Positions 49,101 to 61,189 of a stretch of DNA of 64,000 bases are shown piece after piece. The notes under the pieces are model-generated. The model did no database searches and was not told the DNA's origin. It worked only from the letters and a program-made list of their open reading frames with translations. How positions within the stretch are numbered: the stretch's first letter is position 1; each line of letters begins with the position of its first letter. A program made the position numbers and the translations under genes. The stretch is from NCBI GenBank assembly GCA_007922225.1, contig ML680037.1, forward strand, positions 5,603,947 to 5,667,946, given 5' to 3'. The stretch comes from Emydura subglobosa (lineage: Eukaryota > Chordata > Testudines > Chelidae).

Positions 49101-52100
49101 CCCCTGTACTTCCAGTAAATATAACTGTGCTCTTCCTTCTATTCTGCGCACCCACATAGGGGTCAGGCAGAATCTTACTCTGAGGGACTCATCTTGTAAA
49201 CAATTACGACCACACGTTGGTAGGCCTGCACATAAGATCATTGATTTCCAATGGTAGCCCCTAGATAGCTACCTTTAAGATTTTTTATTATGAGGTGAAC
49301 AGTATTAATGGTGTTCCCTATTCTAAGGACAGGAAAAACCTACTCATGCAACCAATACCTTACCTAGTGGTAAAAAAGATGAAAAGAAACTTTAAAGACA
49401 CCCACAACACACGCTGTCATAACTCTTTGCAGGCCCTAAAGCTGACACACTGAAGCACAGTGAATGACGACAAGAAAGGATGGAGGTTACAGCAAATGAA
49501 GTGCATACAGCAGAATTCATTTTGTTGGATCACGTATGCAGCTTGTTAGTTCTGATTTGTTTTTATTTTTTCTTTTCGCGAGAGTAAAGATGACATACAA
49601 GAGTAACTGTAGACAGCATGAGGAGGAGCGAGTTAGCGGAATGCTAGCAGAAAACAGCGAATGCTAAACAAGGATTTAAAGGAGGCAAGGTAAGACAACC
49701 ATTGTCATGGAAAGAAACACGGGGGCATAAATGGCAGCAGGAGGCAAAGAGACTGATCAGTCAAGGGGGTGGACAGAATGTGGGGAACGAGAGGTAAGTA
49801 GACAGAAGAAACTAGGGCAAGATGTAGTACCATATTTTCTTGATGTAAAGATTTTCACCATCCAGTTCATCAACAGGTTTAACCTTTCCTCTGGCTATAC
49901 AGGACAACATAAGGGCAAAGGACTGTGATCTGGAGCGCCTTAAGTTAATATTGAGAGAAACAGAAAAAAATTCTTTTGTGAAAGACACAAAAAGAGAATA
50001 TTCAACAGTTTTACTCCAGTTAGCAAACATTGCACCAAACATACTTTTCTGTGAATTGATACATATAATTTCCACTGCACCCCATTCAAGTGTTTTTCCA
50101 GCATTTAACATCATGGAAAATGTATAGCTAGATTGCAAGGTTAGCCTGATCTACAATTTCAAAGGATGCATGACTGTTGTCAGCTAAATACGTTTCATTT
50201 AATAGTTGTCTCATCTGGGCTCTAAGGTTTTCAGTACTCACTCTCATCTTTGGCTTTGATTTGAGGGGGAAAAATGTTAAAAGGGACATTCAGGATAGAC
50301 TTGAGAAAGTATGAGGCAAAGATTAAAAAAGGAATGATTTTAATATGTAATTTTAAGAACTCACAAAGAGCACTTCCTGCAGAAAATCCACAAGAAGAGA
50401 GCCCCGGAGTGAGCTGGGGATGGAACTTCACACCATTTAATTGGGGATTCGCTCCAAATACAGTGAAGGGGAGGTATTTGGCTGTAAAATCTGGGGGTCT
50501 TCTAAAATCCGCATGGGTTCCCATACAGATAGAGTTGCGTTCACTAAAATTTTTGCTGATTTACTTCTGATTGGACAAAGAACAATGCTCATCCTTCTGG
50601 CCCTGCTTTCAAATCATCCTCCTTTCTCCATTCACGAGTCCTCTTCAGGGTCCTGGCCATAGAGGTAACTGAAACAGCCCCTTCTTGAGGGAAGCACGTG
50701 GTCTGTGCTTAGACAGTCCAGTGTGTACACAGATCTCTGGGGAACAGTCCCCTCATCTGGTGCCCAAAGAACACACGAAGAACTTGTTCTTTTAAAAAGT
50801 TTATAAAATTCCAATCCAAATTCAATTGTGTCCAGGATTTTTTTTTTTTAAACTTGACACTAAGAAGATCAAAAAGAGGGGGGTTCTTGCCAGAGGTGTG
50901 GGGTACGCTTTAGGATATAAGTAACAGGAAAACCTCAGAGTGACAGCAAATTTGCAGTATGCAGCCTAATGAGGACCATTTGTACGAGTATAGCTACCAC
51001 ACTAAAATGACAGAGGAAAAACTCATTCTTTACTAAACCACATCCCTCACTTTGCAGCCTATCCTGCTTTGGGATGGTCTCTTTAATCCTGTCCTGCCAT
51101 TTTACATATTGCCTCAAAATACATGAAGATCTCAGACACACACTCTTTATTAAAAATGAGAAAATTAAGTATGACTGTAAGAAACATCTCACCAGCTTTC
51201 CCTAGATACTTGTGTCTGTAACATATACACGGGTACGATCACAATGGACAGGAGGCAGTTAGTAAAAAGTGAGGGAGAAGTTATTTTGAAGACCCTCCTA
51301 AAATTGCTGAGGCCATTTCAGCTGATTGATGCAATGAACCATTCTCTACCAAGCAAAATGAAGGCAAAGAAGTAGAAAAGTGGTTCCAGTAATTTGAGAG
51401 AAGCAAAAGCAGAGCTCCCACATCATAGGTATGGTGGAATTGCAAGGAACAAGGGGAAAGGGGAGGGAGGGAAGCTGGCACAGAGTGAATGAGAAGTAAA
51501 GGGACAAAGGGGAAGATGTGAACAGTACCATTTTCCCCTGTTGTGTCAACTGTCTAAGACCCACAGTTTAAGTCTCTTGGCTCATGTAAGTCAATGTAGC
51601 GCCACTGACTTAAATCGAGCTACACCCCTTTACACCTGCTAAGGATCTGGCCTTATAAACCTCACATTACAGCAATGAAAAGTTGAAAGATACGTTCATA
51701 ACAATTACATTTATTAGCTGTATCAGTAACAATGAAAATGTAACCCATTCAAAAGAACTCTTCAGATGAGATCTTTATGGCATTAACATTATGTTGCACA
51801 AGTTATTAAAATATTCTAACAAGTTGATTAGCCCTCTGTAATGGTGCCCGTCCATTATTAATAAAGCAATCATAATTTAAGTCCTGATTCTAAATTAATT
51901 CATTAGTTGAATGAAGAATTAAACAAAGATGAAGAGAGAAACATTTCAGCTCCATTAACAGAGATGAGCAGAAAAATCTTTTCTAAAGCTGTAATATATT
52001 TACTAGGATATTTGCCAAGTGAAATAATCACACTTTATGACTGAGGACTTTCAGGAGGCAAATCCATCATATTTCCTCATTAACTTTTAAGTCAAATCAG

Positions 52101-53002
52101 ATTCAAAAGGGGACATCATGATTAGAATAGGCAAACTTCAAAATGTTTGGAGGTTCTGCATATTCTTTGCGCATTTATTCATCTGTTTGGTCTAGAAATT
52201 GGGCTGGAAACCTCCCTAGAAGACGCTTTCTTCTGAGAAAAAGTGCAAAGAGCATGTCAGTTGAAATACTCACTAAATTTGCAAGCAAAATCTGCCTTTT
52301 ATTGATTTAAATAAAATTCAAAAGCCATTTTCCTCTTCTAACAAAAATTAAGGAAATTCAGAAAGAAAAAACTGTTATTTTAAAGACTGTACATAAAACA
52401 TGAATAGAATAGCTTTCAAAAAAAAAAAAATCTTAGTACTAGATACTCAAGAAATTTGTATTTTAGGTTTGGATACCAACATTAACTCCACCCTCATGTA
52501 CCCATCCATCCTCCACCCAAAGATGAGACACCTTTCCTTGTATATATTACCCTATGTATATTTTTGATATAGACTACATCTTTAGCCATATTCATTTCCA
52601 CACACTGGCAGGTAAACTACTATCACCTTATGAAGATCAGAAATTCAACTGTCTTGCTATGGGTCAGAGACCACAACCTCTTGAAATGTGCCCTTTGCAA
52701 GAAATCCAGAGACTACACTTTCCCCATCTGCCATATCATTATAGAACAGAGCAGCCAATCTGCTTTATTCATCTTCCTTACGTCAGATGGAATATCTTCT
52801 TAAGAAGGAACAGAGACTCTGTGACTACAAACAGTCCTGACATCCATCATTACAACATATTATCCAGCCACATTCTGGGGTGGCCTCAGGATTGTGTAGT
52901 GAAGAAGGCTGTTCTCTGTAGGACTCTGTTTCATTTGTTTCAGAAGTTGGAAGGTGTGTGATAAATGAGGCAGATGATAGCAGGAAGAGAAGGATTATCT
53001 CA
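46133..53002. other. Non-coding DNA, few recognisable repeats
   Basis: No gene was recognised in this 6.9 kb. Fold-back scraps with CCCACTGACTTAAATGGA (46385 region) and GCCACTGACTTAAATCGAGC (51600 region) belong to the amniote repeat type with a TTGAAGTCAATGG core. Frames of 128, 108 and 135 codons at 46942, 47447 and 52554 have no domain. Frames near 47000-47300 are mirrored in other frames. Confidence 0.55.
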
Positions 53003-53430
53003 CAGTTAAGGTAGTTGACTGTTAACCTGGAGAACTAGATTCTATCCCTGCCTCTGCCACAGAACTTCTGTGTATTTCTGGGGAAGTCACTTAAACCAAG
53101 CTTTTCACTGGTGATCACTACCTGTATGAGCTTCATTTTCTAGGTGCCCAATTAAGTACCCTGGGTCCAATTTGCAGAAGTGCTGAGCACTCTCAGATTC
53201 AACTGGGGTCACTGGAAGCTACGCTTTGAACACAGAGTGCGCAGTATGATGCGAAGTACACTGGAAAATAAGGTCATAATTTATAACTGGACATCCCAAA
53301 TTTGACCGTAATTTCTCCGTGCCTCAGTTTCCCATCTCTAATAGCAGGATAATAATACCCCCTCAACCTCACAGGAGTATTGTGAAGATAAATTAATTCA
53401 TGATTATGAAGCACTCATACACAATACTAT
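53003..53430 (+). repeat. MIR-like CORE-SINE, split by an insertion
   Basis: The head (AGTTAAGGTAGTTGACTGTT..., CCCTGCCTCTGCCACAGAAC, GGGGAAGTCACTTAA) and tail (TTCTCCGTGCCTCAGTTTCC, GGATAATAATACC, GGAGTATTGTGAAGATAAAT, GAAGCACTC) are MIR-type. Between GTCACTTAA and TTTCTCCGTGCC lies an unrelated block at about 53095-53310. The break is at the same internal position as in the SINE at 18268. Confidence 0.78.
53095..53310. mobile_element. Fold-back-type insert in the SINE
   Basis: About 215 bp with the words AATTTGCAGAAGTGCTGAGC, CACTCTCAGATTCAACTGGG and GGACATCCCAAATTTGA, which belong to a turtle repeat containing GTGCTGAGCAC. No inverted ends are clear any more. It is larger than the insert at 18372-18512 and shares little direct sequence with it. 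Confidence 0.5.
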
Positions 53431-54230
53431 ACCCAAGAGGAAAATAATAATGATTCTGTATTGAAAGCAGGGTTTGAATAGTGTGTAGTAAATAAGGCCT
53501 GGGGCCATACACTGAACAATGAGGATAAAACAAAATATTGTATAGCTGCTTATTAATTGAGCACCGCCAACCCTACACACTGAATGAGGCCGGAGTCCCA
53601 TAGGAAAAAAAAAAAGTATGTGATCATGCAATCAAAGGCTGTATCATAATGCCTATGGCACAAGGGGCCAAACTAAATTTGCACAGGTAACTCTTAAGTC
53701 TAGCATTTCCTAACTTTTGAGTGCTTGAATTTGCACCTTTAACATTCTTTCTTCCAATGGATTTTTGTGTGATGCATTCTATTTATTTCTATAAAGTATG
53801 TATGTCACACACCCCAGAGTGCCACCGACACTTCACTTCCATGCCTTTCCTTATGACGGGACAAGGCAACCTGGTACATAGGTATGTCCTGCTCAACAGC
53901 CTCCTTTTGCCTCAACCAGCACACAGCTTATAGCTTCTTCTTGCCTCCTTCTTTGATCAATGGTCACTCATGTCTGTCATCAAGTCATGAGACATACCTT
54001 GAACAGGATGAGATAGTCCCAGAACCTCTCTTGTTCCTCTACCCATGGATTCTCAAACTCTTTCATAGTACAGATCATATCTCAATAGACAAATTGTCCT
54101 GTGGACTCTTCCCCTCAGATTCATGAGCGCTATGGATGCAACTTTGTCATGGTAAAATTATGCCTAATTCATGGCACAGTCCTGGTGAAAATAGATAATT
54201 TCATGCAATGGTCACTGTGCAGTGCCCCAG
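53431..54230. other. Non-coding DNA
   Basis: Nothing recognised. An A run of 12 at 53605-53616. Confidence 0.6.
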
Positions 54231-54444
54231 ATTAACAGTTCGTTAGTTTGCTTTGATGTCCTTTTTGAAATGGGACTAGATCAAAGCTAACTAATAAACT
54301 GTTAATGGCGCAGCAGCTGAATGAAGTGAACTAAGAAACTGTTCTTATGCACTTTGCTGCTGCAGATTAACTGGTTGTTAGTTTGCTTTGATATATTTCA
54401 ATTTCAGAGAAGACTAGATCAAAGTGAACTAACAAACTGTTAAT
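54231..54444. mobile_element. Tandem pair of hairpin elements
   Basis: Unit A (54231-54306) begins ATTAACAGTTCGTTAGTTTG and ends CTAACTAATAAACTGTTAAT. Unit B (54366-54444) begins ATTAACTGGTTGTTAGTTTG and ends GAACTAACAAACTGTTAAT. Each is a fold-back with arms of about 27-29 bp around a GCTTTGAT...ATCAAAG inner stem and a short loop. The spacer repeats the right arm once more (AGTGAACTAAGAAACTGTT, 54325-54343) and has GCAGCAGC facing GCTGCTGC. So three right arms and two left arms lie in one 214-bp array, which suggests nested or duplicated copies of one palindromic MITE. Confidence 0.72.
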
Positions 54445-55566
54445 GTGTGGTAGTAGAGTTCATATGTATGGCAAAATTGATGGGTTCAATGACCATGGTG
54501 ACCACCATGACATAATCTTATCCTTAAAGACCACATAACATCTCTATAGCAACTACAACATTTGCTTCCATGGGAAAAAAAAGTATTTGTATACATTTGC
54601 TGTGTTTAGTGAGACTTTTTTTGGCCTATATGAAAAAGTAATTTCACTCTACTTTTGCAGTACATTTTCTTTGTCCTTCCTATATGTTCTCTTTCTCTCA
54701 GTTGGAAACAAAGAGGGGAGCCAACACTATGTAACCAGCCAGTTCTCAGCAGACAATCAGAAAGCATTGCACAGATCTCTGTTGGAAATCTCTGTTTTGA
54801 CCATTCAAACTGTTCTGCACATTGCACTGGCAGCAGGTATCTGTCTGTGAGCAATCAGTTGTACACCACTTGCTAACTTATGTGGGTCCTTTTCAGTATA
54901 GGGCTCAAGTCCCAAGGACATAAGGATCTGCCCCTTGTCCACCTTAAATTCCTAATGCGTAGTGGAGAATCCCAGTAGCCAATATTGGCTGGAAAGGACA
55001 TTGCAGAATACCTCATCATACAACTAATCAGCATACAAGGAATGTATGTATACACAACAGAGCAACTGGGGAAGATCTCTAATTTGAAGATAGAGGGTGG
55101 ATGGGAATATGTGGCAGAGTTACAGTTAGGGGTGGAAGCTTACTTGTGACTTTCCTGAGTGTCAAGTTTTCATTCTTTTTAATACTTGTGATTTTAGAGT
55201 GCCCTCTTGTATACTAGGTACATCCGAGAAAGCACAAAGAAACTAGGTCCATGCTGCAGAAAGCTTCCCAACTATGGGGTCTGCAGTATCAGGTCATTTA
55301 AGGACAGGCCTGTGCTGGGAGCACTGCAGAATTACATCACTCCAGTGGAGTTCCAGGAAATATTTGGTTTCAGGAAAGCAGATGTGCAGAGGGAGCATGT
55401 TTGCTGCTATATCCCTCCTTTGTGCCAAAGAATCACAGAATGGAGCTATAGCTCACCTCTTCTCCACGTCTTTTGGAATGGCTTGCACCCCAGGGAATAG
55501 AGAGAGTCTGCAGGGTATGTCTGGCTGCTAAGCAGAAGTGCAGCAGCAGCAGCACCTGGCTCCTTT
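54445..55566. other. Non-coding DNA
   Basis: No gene recognised. The 97-codon frame at 55207-55500 shows no domain and is overlapped by another frame on the same strand. Confidence 0.55.
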
Positions 55567-55680
55567 CACAGACTCATAGAAGATTTGGGTTGGAAGGGAC
55601 CTCAGGAGATCATCTAGTCCAACCCCCTGCTCAGAGCAGGACCAACCCCCACTAATTCACCCCAGCCGGGACTCTTTGCT
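55567..55680 (-). mobile_element. CR1 LINE 3' end, minus strand
   Basis: CAGACTCATAGAAGATTTGG, GTTGGAAGGGACCTCAGGAG, ATCATCTAGTCCAACCCCCT and GCTCAGAGCAGGACCAACCC are the reverse complement of the last about 110 bp of a recent CR1 subfamily. Compared with the other CR1 copies here it is little diverged, so it is probably one of the youngest. Confidence 0.92.
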
Positions 55681-56225
55681 TCCCTATGAAGCATTCAGGC
55701 ACAGTCTTGGAAATGACAGACAAGTGAGTAGAACAGCATGTACCAGAAGGTAGAGGGCTGTGGAAGGGCACAGATTAGAGAGATATGTGACCGTGATTGC
55801 TCAGTTAAGCATACATCTGTCCAACTGTCAGGGTTTGCCAGTTTCTTCTAAACAAATGTAAAATATGAATATATTTTTTATTTTTGTCGCTGATGTTGCA
55901 GAAGACTGTGTTTACAAAAGGGTCTGAGAGAGGTGAGGGCAGAGACTTGGAACGTTTTTTGAAAAGCCACCCTCAGAACAAGAGACATCATGAGCTAAGA
56001 TATCGATGTTTCTTGGAGGAAATGAAAATGGTATTGAGTCTTGTGTATATGGGAGAGCAGTGGGGTTGGAAAGGACTTATTTTCTTAAAATTAGATCATT
56101 CTACCACTGTAATTCTGTATCAGCGGTATTAAGTCTTTCTTAACCTTTTGTTGTTGTTTTTGTCTGGGAACAGATCTTTCAGATAGACAAAAGAGCTATT
56201 CCCTCCTCAGTAGGACCCGAAACAG
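55681..56225. other. Non-coding DNA
   Basis: Nothing recognised in this stretch. Confidence 0.55.
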
Positions 56226-56360
56226 GCTCATAAACTCTTGGGGCAGAGACCATTTTATTGCTCTGTGTTTGTACAATACCTAGTGCAATGGGGCCCTGGT
56301 CCACAAGTGGGGCTGCTGGCACTGCTATTACCACAATACAAATACATAATAAGTGTCTTG
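56226..56360 (+). repeat. L2-type 3' tail
   Basis: CTCATAAACTCTTGGGGCAG, AGACCATTTTATTGCTCTGT, GTTTGTACAATACCTAGTGC, AATGGGGCCCTGG and CCACAATACAAATACATAAT follow the order of the L2/MIR3-like tail seen at 37195-37395. It is better preserved than that copy. Confidence 0.75.
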
Positions 56361-58470
56361 ATCCTCCTGAGGACAACATTGCTGCATCCACCTACATTTT
56401 TTTTTTTTAAAGCTGAAGTCAGTAAAAAGTTGTGGCAATTTCTTTTTTTTAAGTGGTTATAAATTTTCAGGCCTGAGTACCCATTGCATAATGCAGCAGT
56501 GACTCAGGCTTAGGCACCGTATAATAGTAGGGGTAGAGGGAAATTAGGAGATATAGGAAGGGAAGAAAGGTTTGCCTCTATTAGCATTTTGTTAATGTGC
56601 TTCACACTGTTAATCCCCAACCTCATTCTGCTAATACATTATTTTTGAATTTGGAATGTCAGGATTAGTTTCAAGATCATCCATTTTGGTGTGGAAAATT
56701 TCATTTGGGCTTATACTACAAGTGACAGAAGTGAATTCTGAAGAGGTGATAAGTTATTTTTATGGCACGAGGGTATCTGATTTTTCTCTTACTTTCTGCA
56801 GTAAAGTAGAAATATTCTAATGTGCAGAGCCTGCTGCTGTGAAAGAAGCACAAGGCAACACCTGTGTCTAAGAAATCATGTCACTCTGTATCACAAAAAT
56901 CCACTCATTTGTTTAGCTTTTTTAAAATGTGAGTAAACAATTAAGCACATCCACAGTAACGTATAACATTACAAGGAAGGGAAGTACAACAAATATAGGT
57001 TGGTATTTGGTAGCCATTTGAAAGAGAAAGGGAAAGAGAGGGAGAGAAAAAGTTGCCCATAGTTGAAGAACGCCAGCTGTACTACCAAGTGCTTGGTGCT
57101 TTTGAAGCTGTTTTGCATCTCTTTGGTGGTGTAAAGCATCCTAAAGACTTGTATACACACAGAGCTGCACCTGCTTCAGTTAAGGTGCAGTTTTAAACGG
57201 ATTTAGTTAAACCAGTGCAAAAGGCTACATGGGCACTGTTATGTCAGTTCAAACCAGTTTTGGTTTTGCTTAAGTCAATTAGAAACAGGTTTAAATTTAA
57301 CCAAAATAAGCCATTCTTACACTAATATAGAGTATCTACACAGAGGTTCAGATCATTTTAACACTAAAATGGTGGCCTTAAAGCCAGCATCAACTGGCCA
57401 CCTGGGGATTCCTTGGTCGGTGTAGGGATGGTATAATGGCTCCTACCCCATTCTTTCTCCTACTCTGCCAAGCACAGGGGGGCATGGCTGGGGATAAGGG
57501 CCTTGGAAGCCATTACCAGACACTTCTGCACCCCCTTCCTCTCCTACCCAAGCTGTGTCAGGTACCACTGGTCAATCCTGAGGATCTGGTCCAATAGATT
57601 TAAATGAATCTCTCATTTAAATGAGCTTTTGATAAAATAAATCAATTTCATGTTAGTAGTTTAAGAAACACCACAGAGCTTAGAAATCCTGCATTCCCTG
57701 TGCACACAAGCCTCCAAATTGAAGGTGTAAGTTACAAGGTGGGCAAACTGATGCTAAGGAGATGTAATGGCAAGGAACAAAAGTAACAGGAGATTGTATG
57801 AAAGCATAAAATAAAGCAGATGAGAAAAGATGAAGGATTTGGTGCTCCCCCATCACCAATAGCCTTGCATGGGGCCCCCAAAATACCAAAGCCAGTCCCT
57901 CAAAACGATCTCTGACAAACTGAATAACCTCTATTTGTTTATATTAAACAGTTCTAATCACAACTCCTGGGTTTTTACTTTAACAGAAAAGTAGATCATT
58001 ATCCTGACCCAACCCCCACAGAAGCCAAATGGAGCTTTGCCATGGGGTTTTGGCACAGCAGGATCAGTCTCAACATTTCAGCCAGCATTTGCCATATGAA
58101 ACACAGGCTTTCTGTAATATCGGCCATCAGAAATTATCACTACTGCTATCATTTCTCATGAACAGCTAGCTGCATAATTATGAGAGAAGTTATTTTCTTA
58201 GTAAAATCTGAAAAATGACGCACCCGCTTGCCTTTCCATTAATCTGGCTTCTGGTATGTAAATGGCATATTTCAGCCGCTCTCCCTCTCTTCAGCAAACA
58301 ACAACCCAGAATAGAGCAGTACGTTTTCTAACATAGAGCACTTATTTCCACACATTTAGGGCTTTACACATGTGACTTTTCCTAACGCAAGTAGTCCCAC
58401 AGCAAGTTACTGGCACAGGTAGAAAAAGACCACCACTCCTATTTTCAGTGGAATAAAAGGAAATCACTTA
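56361..58470. other. Non-coding DNA with faint repeats
   Basis: No gene recognised. Repeated words such as GTTTAAATTTAACC and AGTTAAACCAGTGCAAAAG around 57180-57320 look like another old fold-back, without clear ends. Confidence 0.5.
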
Positions 58471-58707
58471 GGACTTGTTTACACAAGGAAGTTAGTGCAG
58501 AGTAAGATAAGGTGTGATTTAAAACACAATATAGCCACTCTGCATTAACTCTTCATGTGGACACTCTTATTCCACACTAAGAGTGCCTTTATACACTTCA
58601 GCTTAATACCATTTTAATGTGTAAGTCTATTAGTGTGGCGTAGCTATTGCACTTATAGCTATTCTGCACTAGCTTCTCTGGGCTTTTTTCCTCATGTGGA
58701 CAAGCTC
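58471..58707. repeat. Old fold-back repeat (GGACTTGTTTACAC ends)
   Basis: GGACTTGTTTACAC (58471-58484) and ATGTGGACAAGCTC (58694-58707) match in inverted sense at about 9 of 14 positions. The words resemble the GGGCTTGTCTACACT ends of a turtle MITE. The interior also holds TCATGTGGACACTC. Ends are diverged, so the call depends partly on recollection of the family. Confidence 0.45.
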
Positions 58708-58710
58708 TTA

Positions 58711-59299
58711 TTACCTCTCTACCTCAATTCTCCCCATCTGTTTTGTGGGCATGTTGTGAATCTTCATTCAGGTTTTCAAGATATTTAGATGAAAGTTGCA
58801 AAAATGTGTTGAATTTATTATTGCTGCATACCAAAATTCAGTTTTTGCATCTGACAAATGATTTATTTAGAAATTCTTTGGTCAAGCTGAGCTTTCTGGG
58901 GACCGAGGTCTGGTTGAAGTTGTGAAATTAATGAGACAGTGGAACCAATTCGGCACTGATTTAACACTTTGTGCAATCCCACTGCAGTCCATGAGATGGC
59001 ACAGGGTTCAAAAGAACACAGAATCTGGCTGTGTGAATGCAATATTTACTCTTTTGCAAAGCTCACAGGAAACAGTTATACCAGGCTTTTGGTTTCCAGC
59101 ATCAAGGGCTCAAAAATTTAGTTAGGCTTTTAAAAAATAAAATAAAATAAAAGTTTTATTTTTGTCTCAAGATTTTAAAAGATAGTACACTTGGGTTTCT
59201 TTTTAGTCACCTCTAGTTTTTGAGCCTTCCAAGTTCACCCTTTTTGAGTTTTTCTCTCCATGAGGGCTAGAAACTTACTCTTTTTTTAAGAAGATGAAA
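58711..59299. other. AT-rich non-coding DNA
   Basis: No gene seen. An (AAAAT)-like run at 59133-59152. T7 at 59281-59287 may lie near the 3' end of the L1 on the minus strand. Confidence 0.5.
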
Positions 59300-59460
59300 G
59301 CTGGGTTTCTCATGTAATCAACTTATTTCAGGATTAAGTTAATATTCAAAGAACCTAGTTAACGATTCTGATTTGATGGCTGGCCACTCCCCTTCTTCCG
59401 AGTACACTAGATGTCATGTTTCTAAATACCTATCCTCTTTTTGGTGCTGTTCTTGTGTAC

Positions 59461-60529
59461 TGTAACGAGGCGGTGTGGCCTCCCTCTCAGATTGACAGGG
59501 AGAACCAGACCGGGCTGATGGGGGCGGAGCTAGAGCCTGCCTGTCTACCAACCTGGAAGCGAGGGGGTGGGGCAGGAAGTACAAAGGAGAGGCCCAGGAG
59601 CTCAGTTGGGGCCCAGCTCCCAGAGGGGAAGGACGTCCCTGCAGGCCCTCCAGGGCTGCCGGCGGCCTGTTATCCAGGTGAGCCGACCGAGACCAGGTAC
59701 CCAGGGAAGTGGACCAGGGCCGGTGTCTGGGAGCAGGCGAAGGAGCAACGCGAAGCCTGGGGCCCCGCAGTACCCCCGGTTCCCCCCACCCCATCAGAGC
59801 AGGGGATTCCGAGGGGCAAGGACCTGGAGGAGTTGCCTGATGCCGACGTGGAGGAAGTGGCCCTATGGGGCCCAGACTTGGAAGAGCTGCCCCTGGAAGG
59901 GCAAGGGGATGACAGAGAGGTGTGGGCCCTGACTGGGCCCGACCTGGATGAGCTACCCCCTGATGACGGCCCCAAAGAGCTGCCCGACCTGCCACCCCCT
60001 GACGAGATTGAGGGGTTCTACAATCTGCCTCTGGGCACCTCCCCCAATGAGGGGGACTGGACACCGGAACCCCAGGTACTAGAGGGAAAGGGGGGAGGAA
60101 GTAGACCAGGGAGGGGCCCCACGGTCCGGGAGCTAGGGAGCCGGACAGTGAGTCAGCGTGTTGCGGTTGGGATCCCTCTGACTCCATGGCCTACCCCACG
60201 GAACCTGTGGCACACCCCTCCACTACAGCTAGGACCTGGGCGGGGACGCAGTGGAGTTGAGTGGGCCTGCGTCCCCCTCCCCCTTCCCCAACCACATCAG
60301 TGACCCTTAGACTATTTTGCTGCTTGCTGCCCTGCTGGGGGCCTTGGAACTGTGCGCTACCCTGCCTGGGGAGCTAGAGTGCTTGCCATCCCGCTGGGGG
60401 CCTTGAACTAAGTAAAGCTCGGGGACTGTTCCGCCAGCCCCCGAGCTGGGACCACCCCTGCTGAGGCAGGATAACGAGGGGGTGCGGCCTCCCTCTGATT
60501 GCCAGAGGGGACCAACAAAACCGTCCACA
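59461..60529 (+). mobile_element. Solo LTR, 1069 bp, TSD TGTAC
   Basis: The element has TG...CA ends (TGTAACGAGG...CCGTCCACA) and is flanked by TGTAC on both sides (59456-59460 and 60530-60534), the classic integrase mark of a Ty3/gypsy or ERV LTR. It is GC-rich in AT-rich surroundings. About 45 bp at its start (59463-59507) recur as a direct copy near its end (60472-60516, CGGCCTCCCTCTGATTG). Two GCTGGGGGCCTTG blocks lie at about 60335 and 60390. AGTAAA at 60413-60418 may be the polyA signal on the plus strand. A 295-codon open frame (59416-60303) starts outside the LTR and continues through it; a 257-codon frame is open on the other strand. It inserted into the L1 remnant and no internal region remains. 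Confidence 0.85.
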
Positions 60530-61189
60530 TGTACGTATTGATGGGAAACCTTTTCCTTACGAAGACAGTCCATATTTTAATATACCACAATTCCATAGGA
60601 GGAGGGGGTCATACGTTTCCAGTAATGTGCAATACAAAGTCTAGCTGCTAACAATAAAAAATAAAATTTATTTGCTTTTCTGTTTAAGTGTGGATCTTTT
60701 ACTGAAGCATTAGTAAGTAGGGTAGGGGGATCTCTAAGAAACGTGCTGGCATTTTGTCATAAGATGAATCTTTAATAATTTCCTCCCAAAACTGTTTAAT
60801 TTCAGGGTACAACCATCACATATGTAAGTATGCTCCCTTTCCCTGCAATTCCTCCAACAGGTCACCTCCCTAGTAGCAAATATATGATGAATCTTAACTG
60901 GAGACAAATGCCATGTATAGAGTAGTTTATAAACATTTCCTTTCTTATAAAAATTGAAGATATACATCCTCTTTTCCCATAAACACCCACTCATCCAGAT
61001 CAATTTTTTTGTTCATCTTCCTTTCCTGTCTTTTCGTCTGGGTTGTTTTAACATCTTTTTCAATCAAAATTGTATATATATCTTAGAAATTAAACCTCTT
61101 GTTCTAGCTAGCTCCTGTTTTCAACTTCTCATATGTAGTTACAGGTCTAGATAGAGCTGCCTCATAACCAGATTTCACAATAAAATGTT

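Noticed and set aside
52554..52961. 135-codon open frame
   Set aside because: No domain, signal or membrane pattern and no splice context. A frame of this length is expected by chance in 64 kb read in six frames.
59414..60187. 257-codon minus-strand frame in the LTR, proline- and serine-rich
   Set aside because: It is the complement of the plus-strand frame in GC-rich DNA where stops are rare. There is no independent support.
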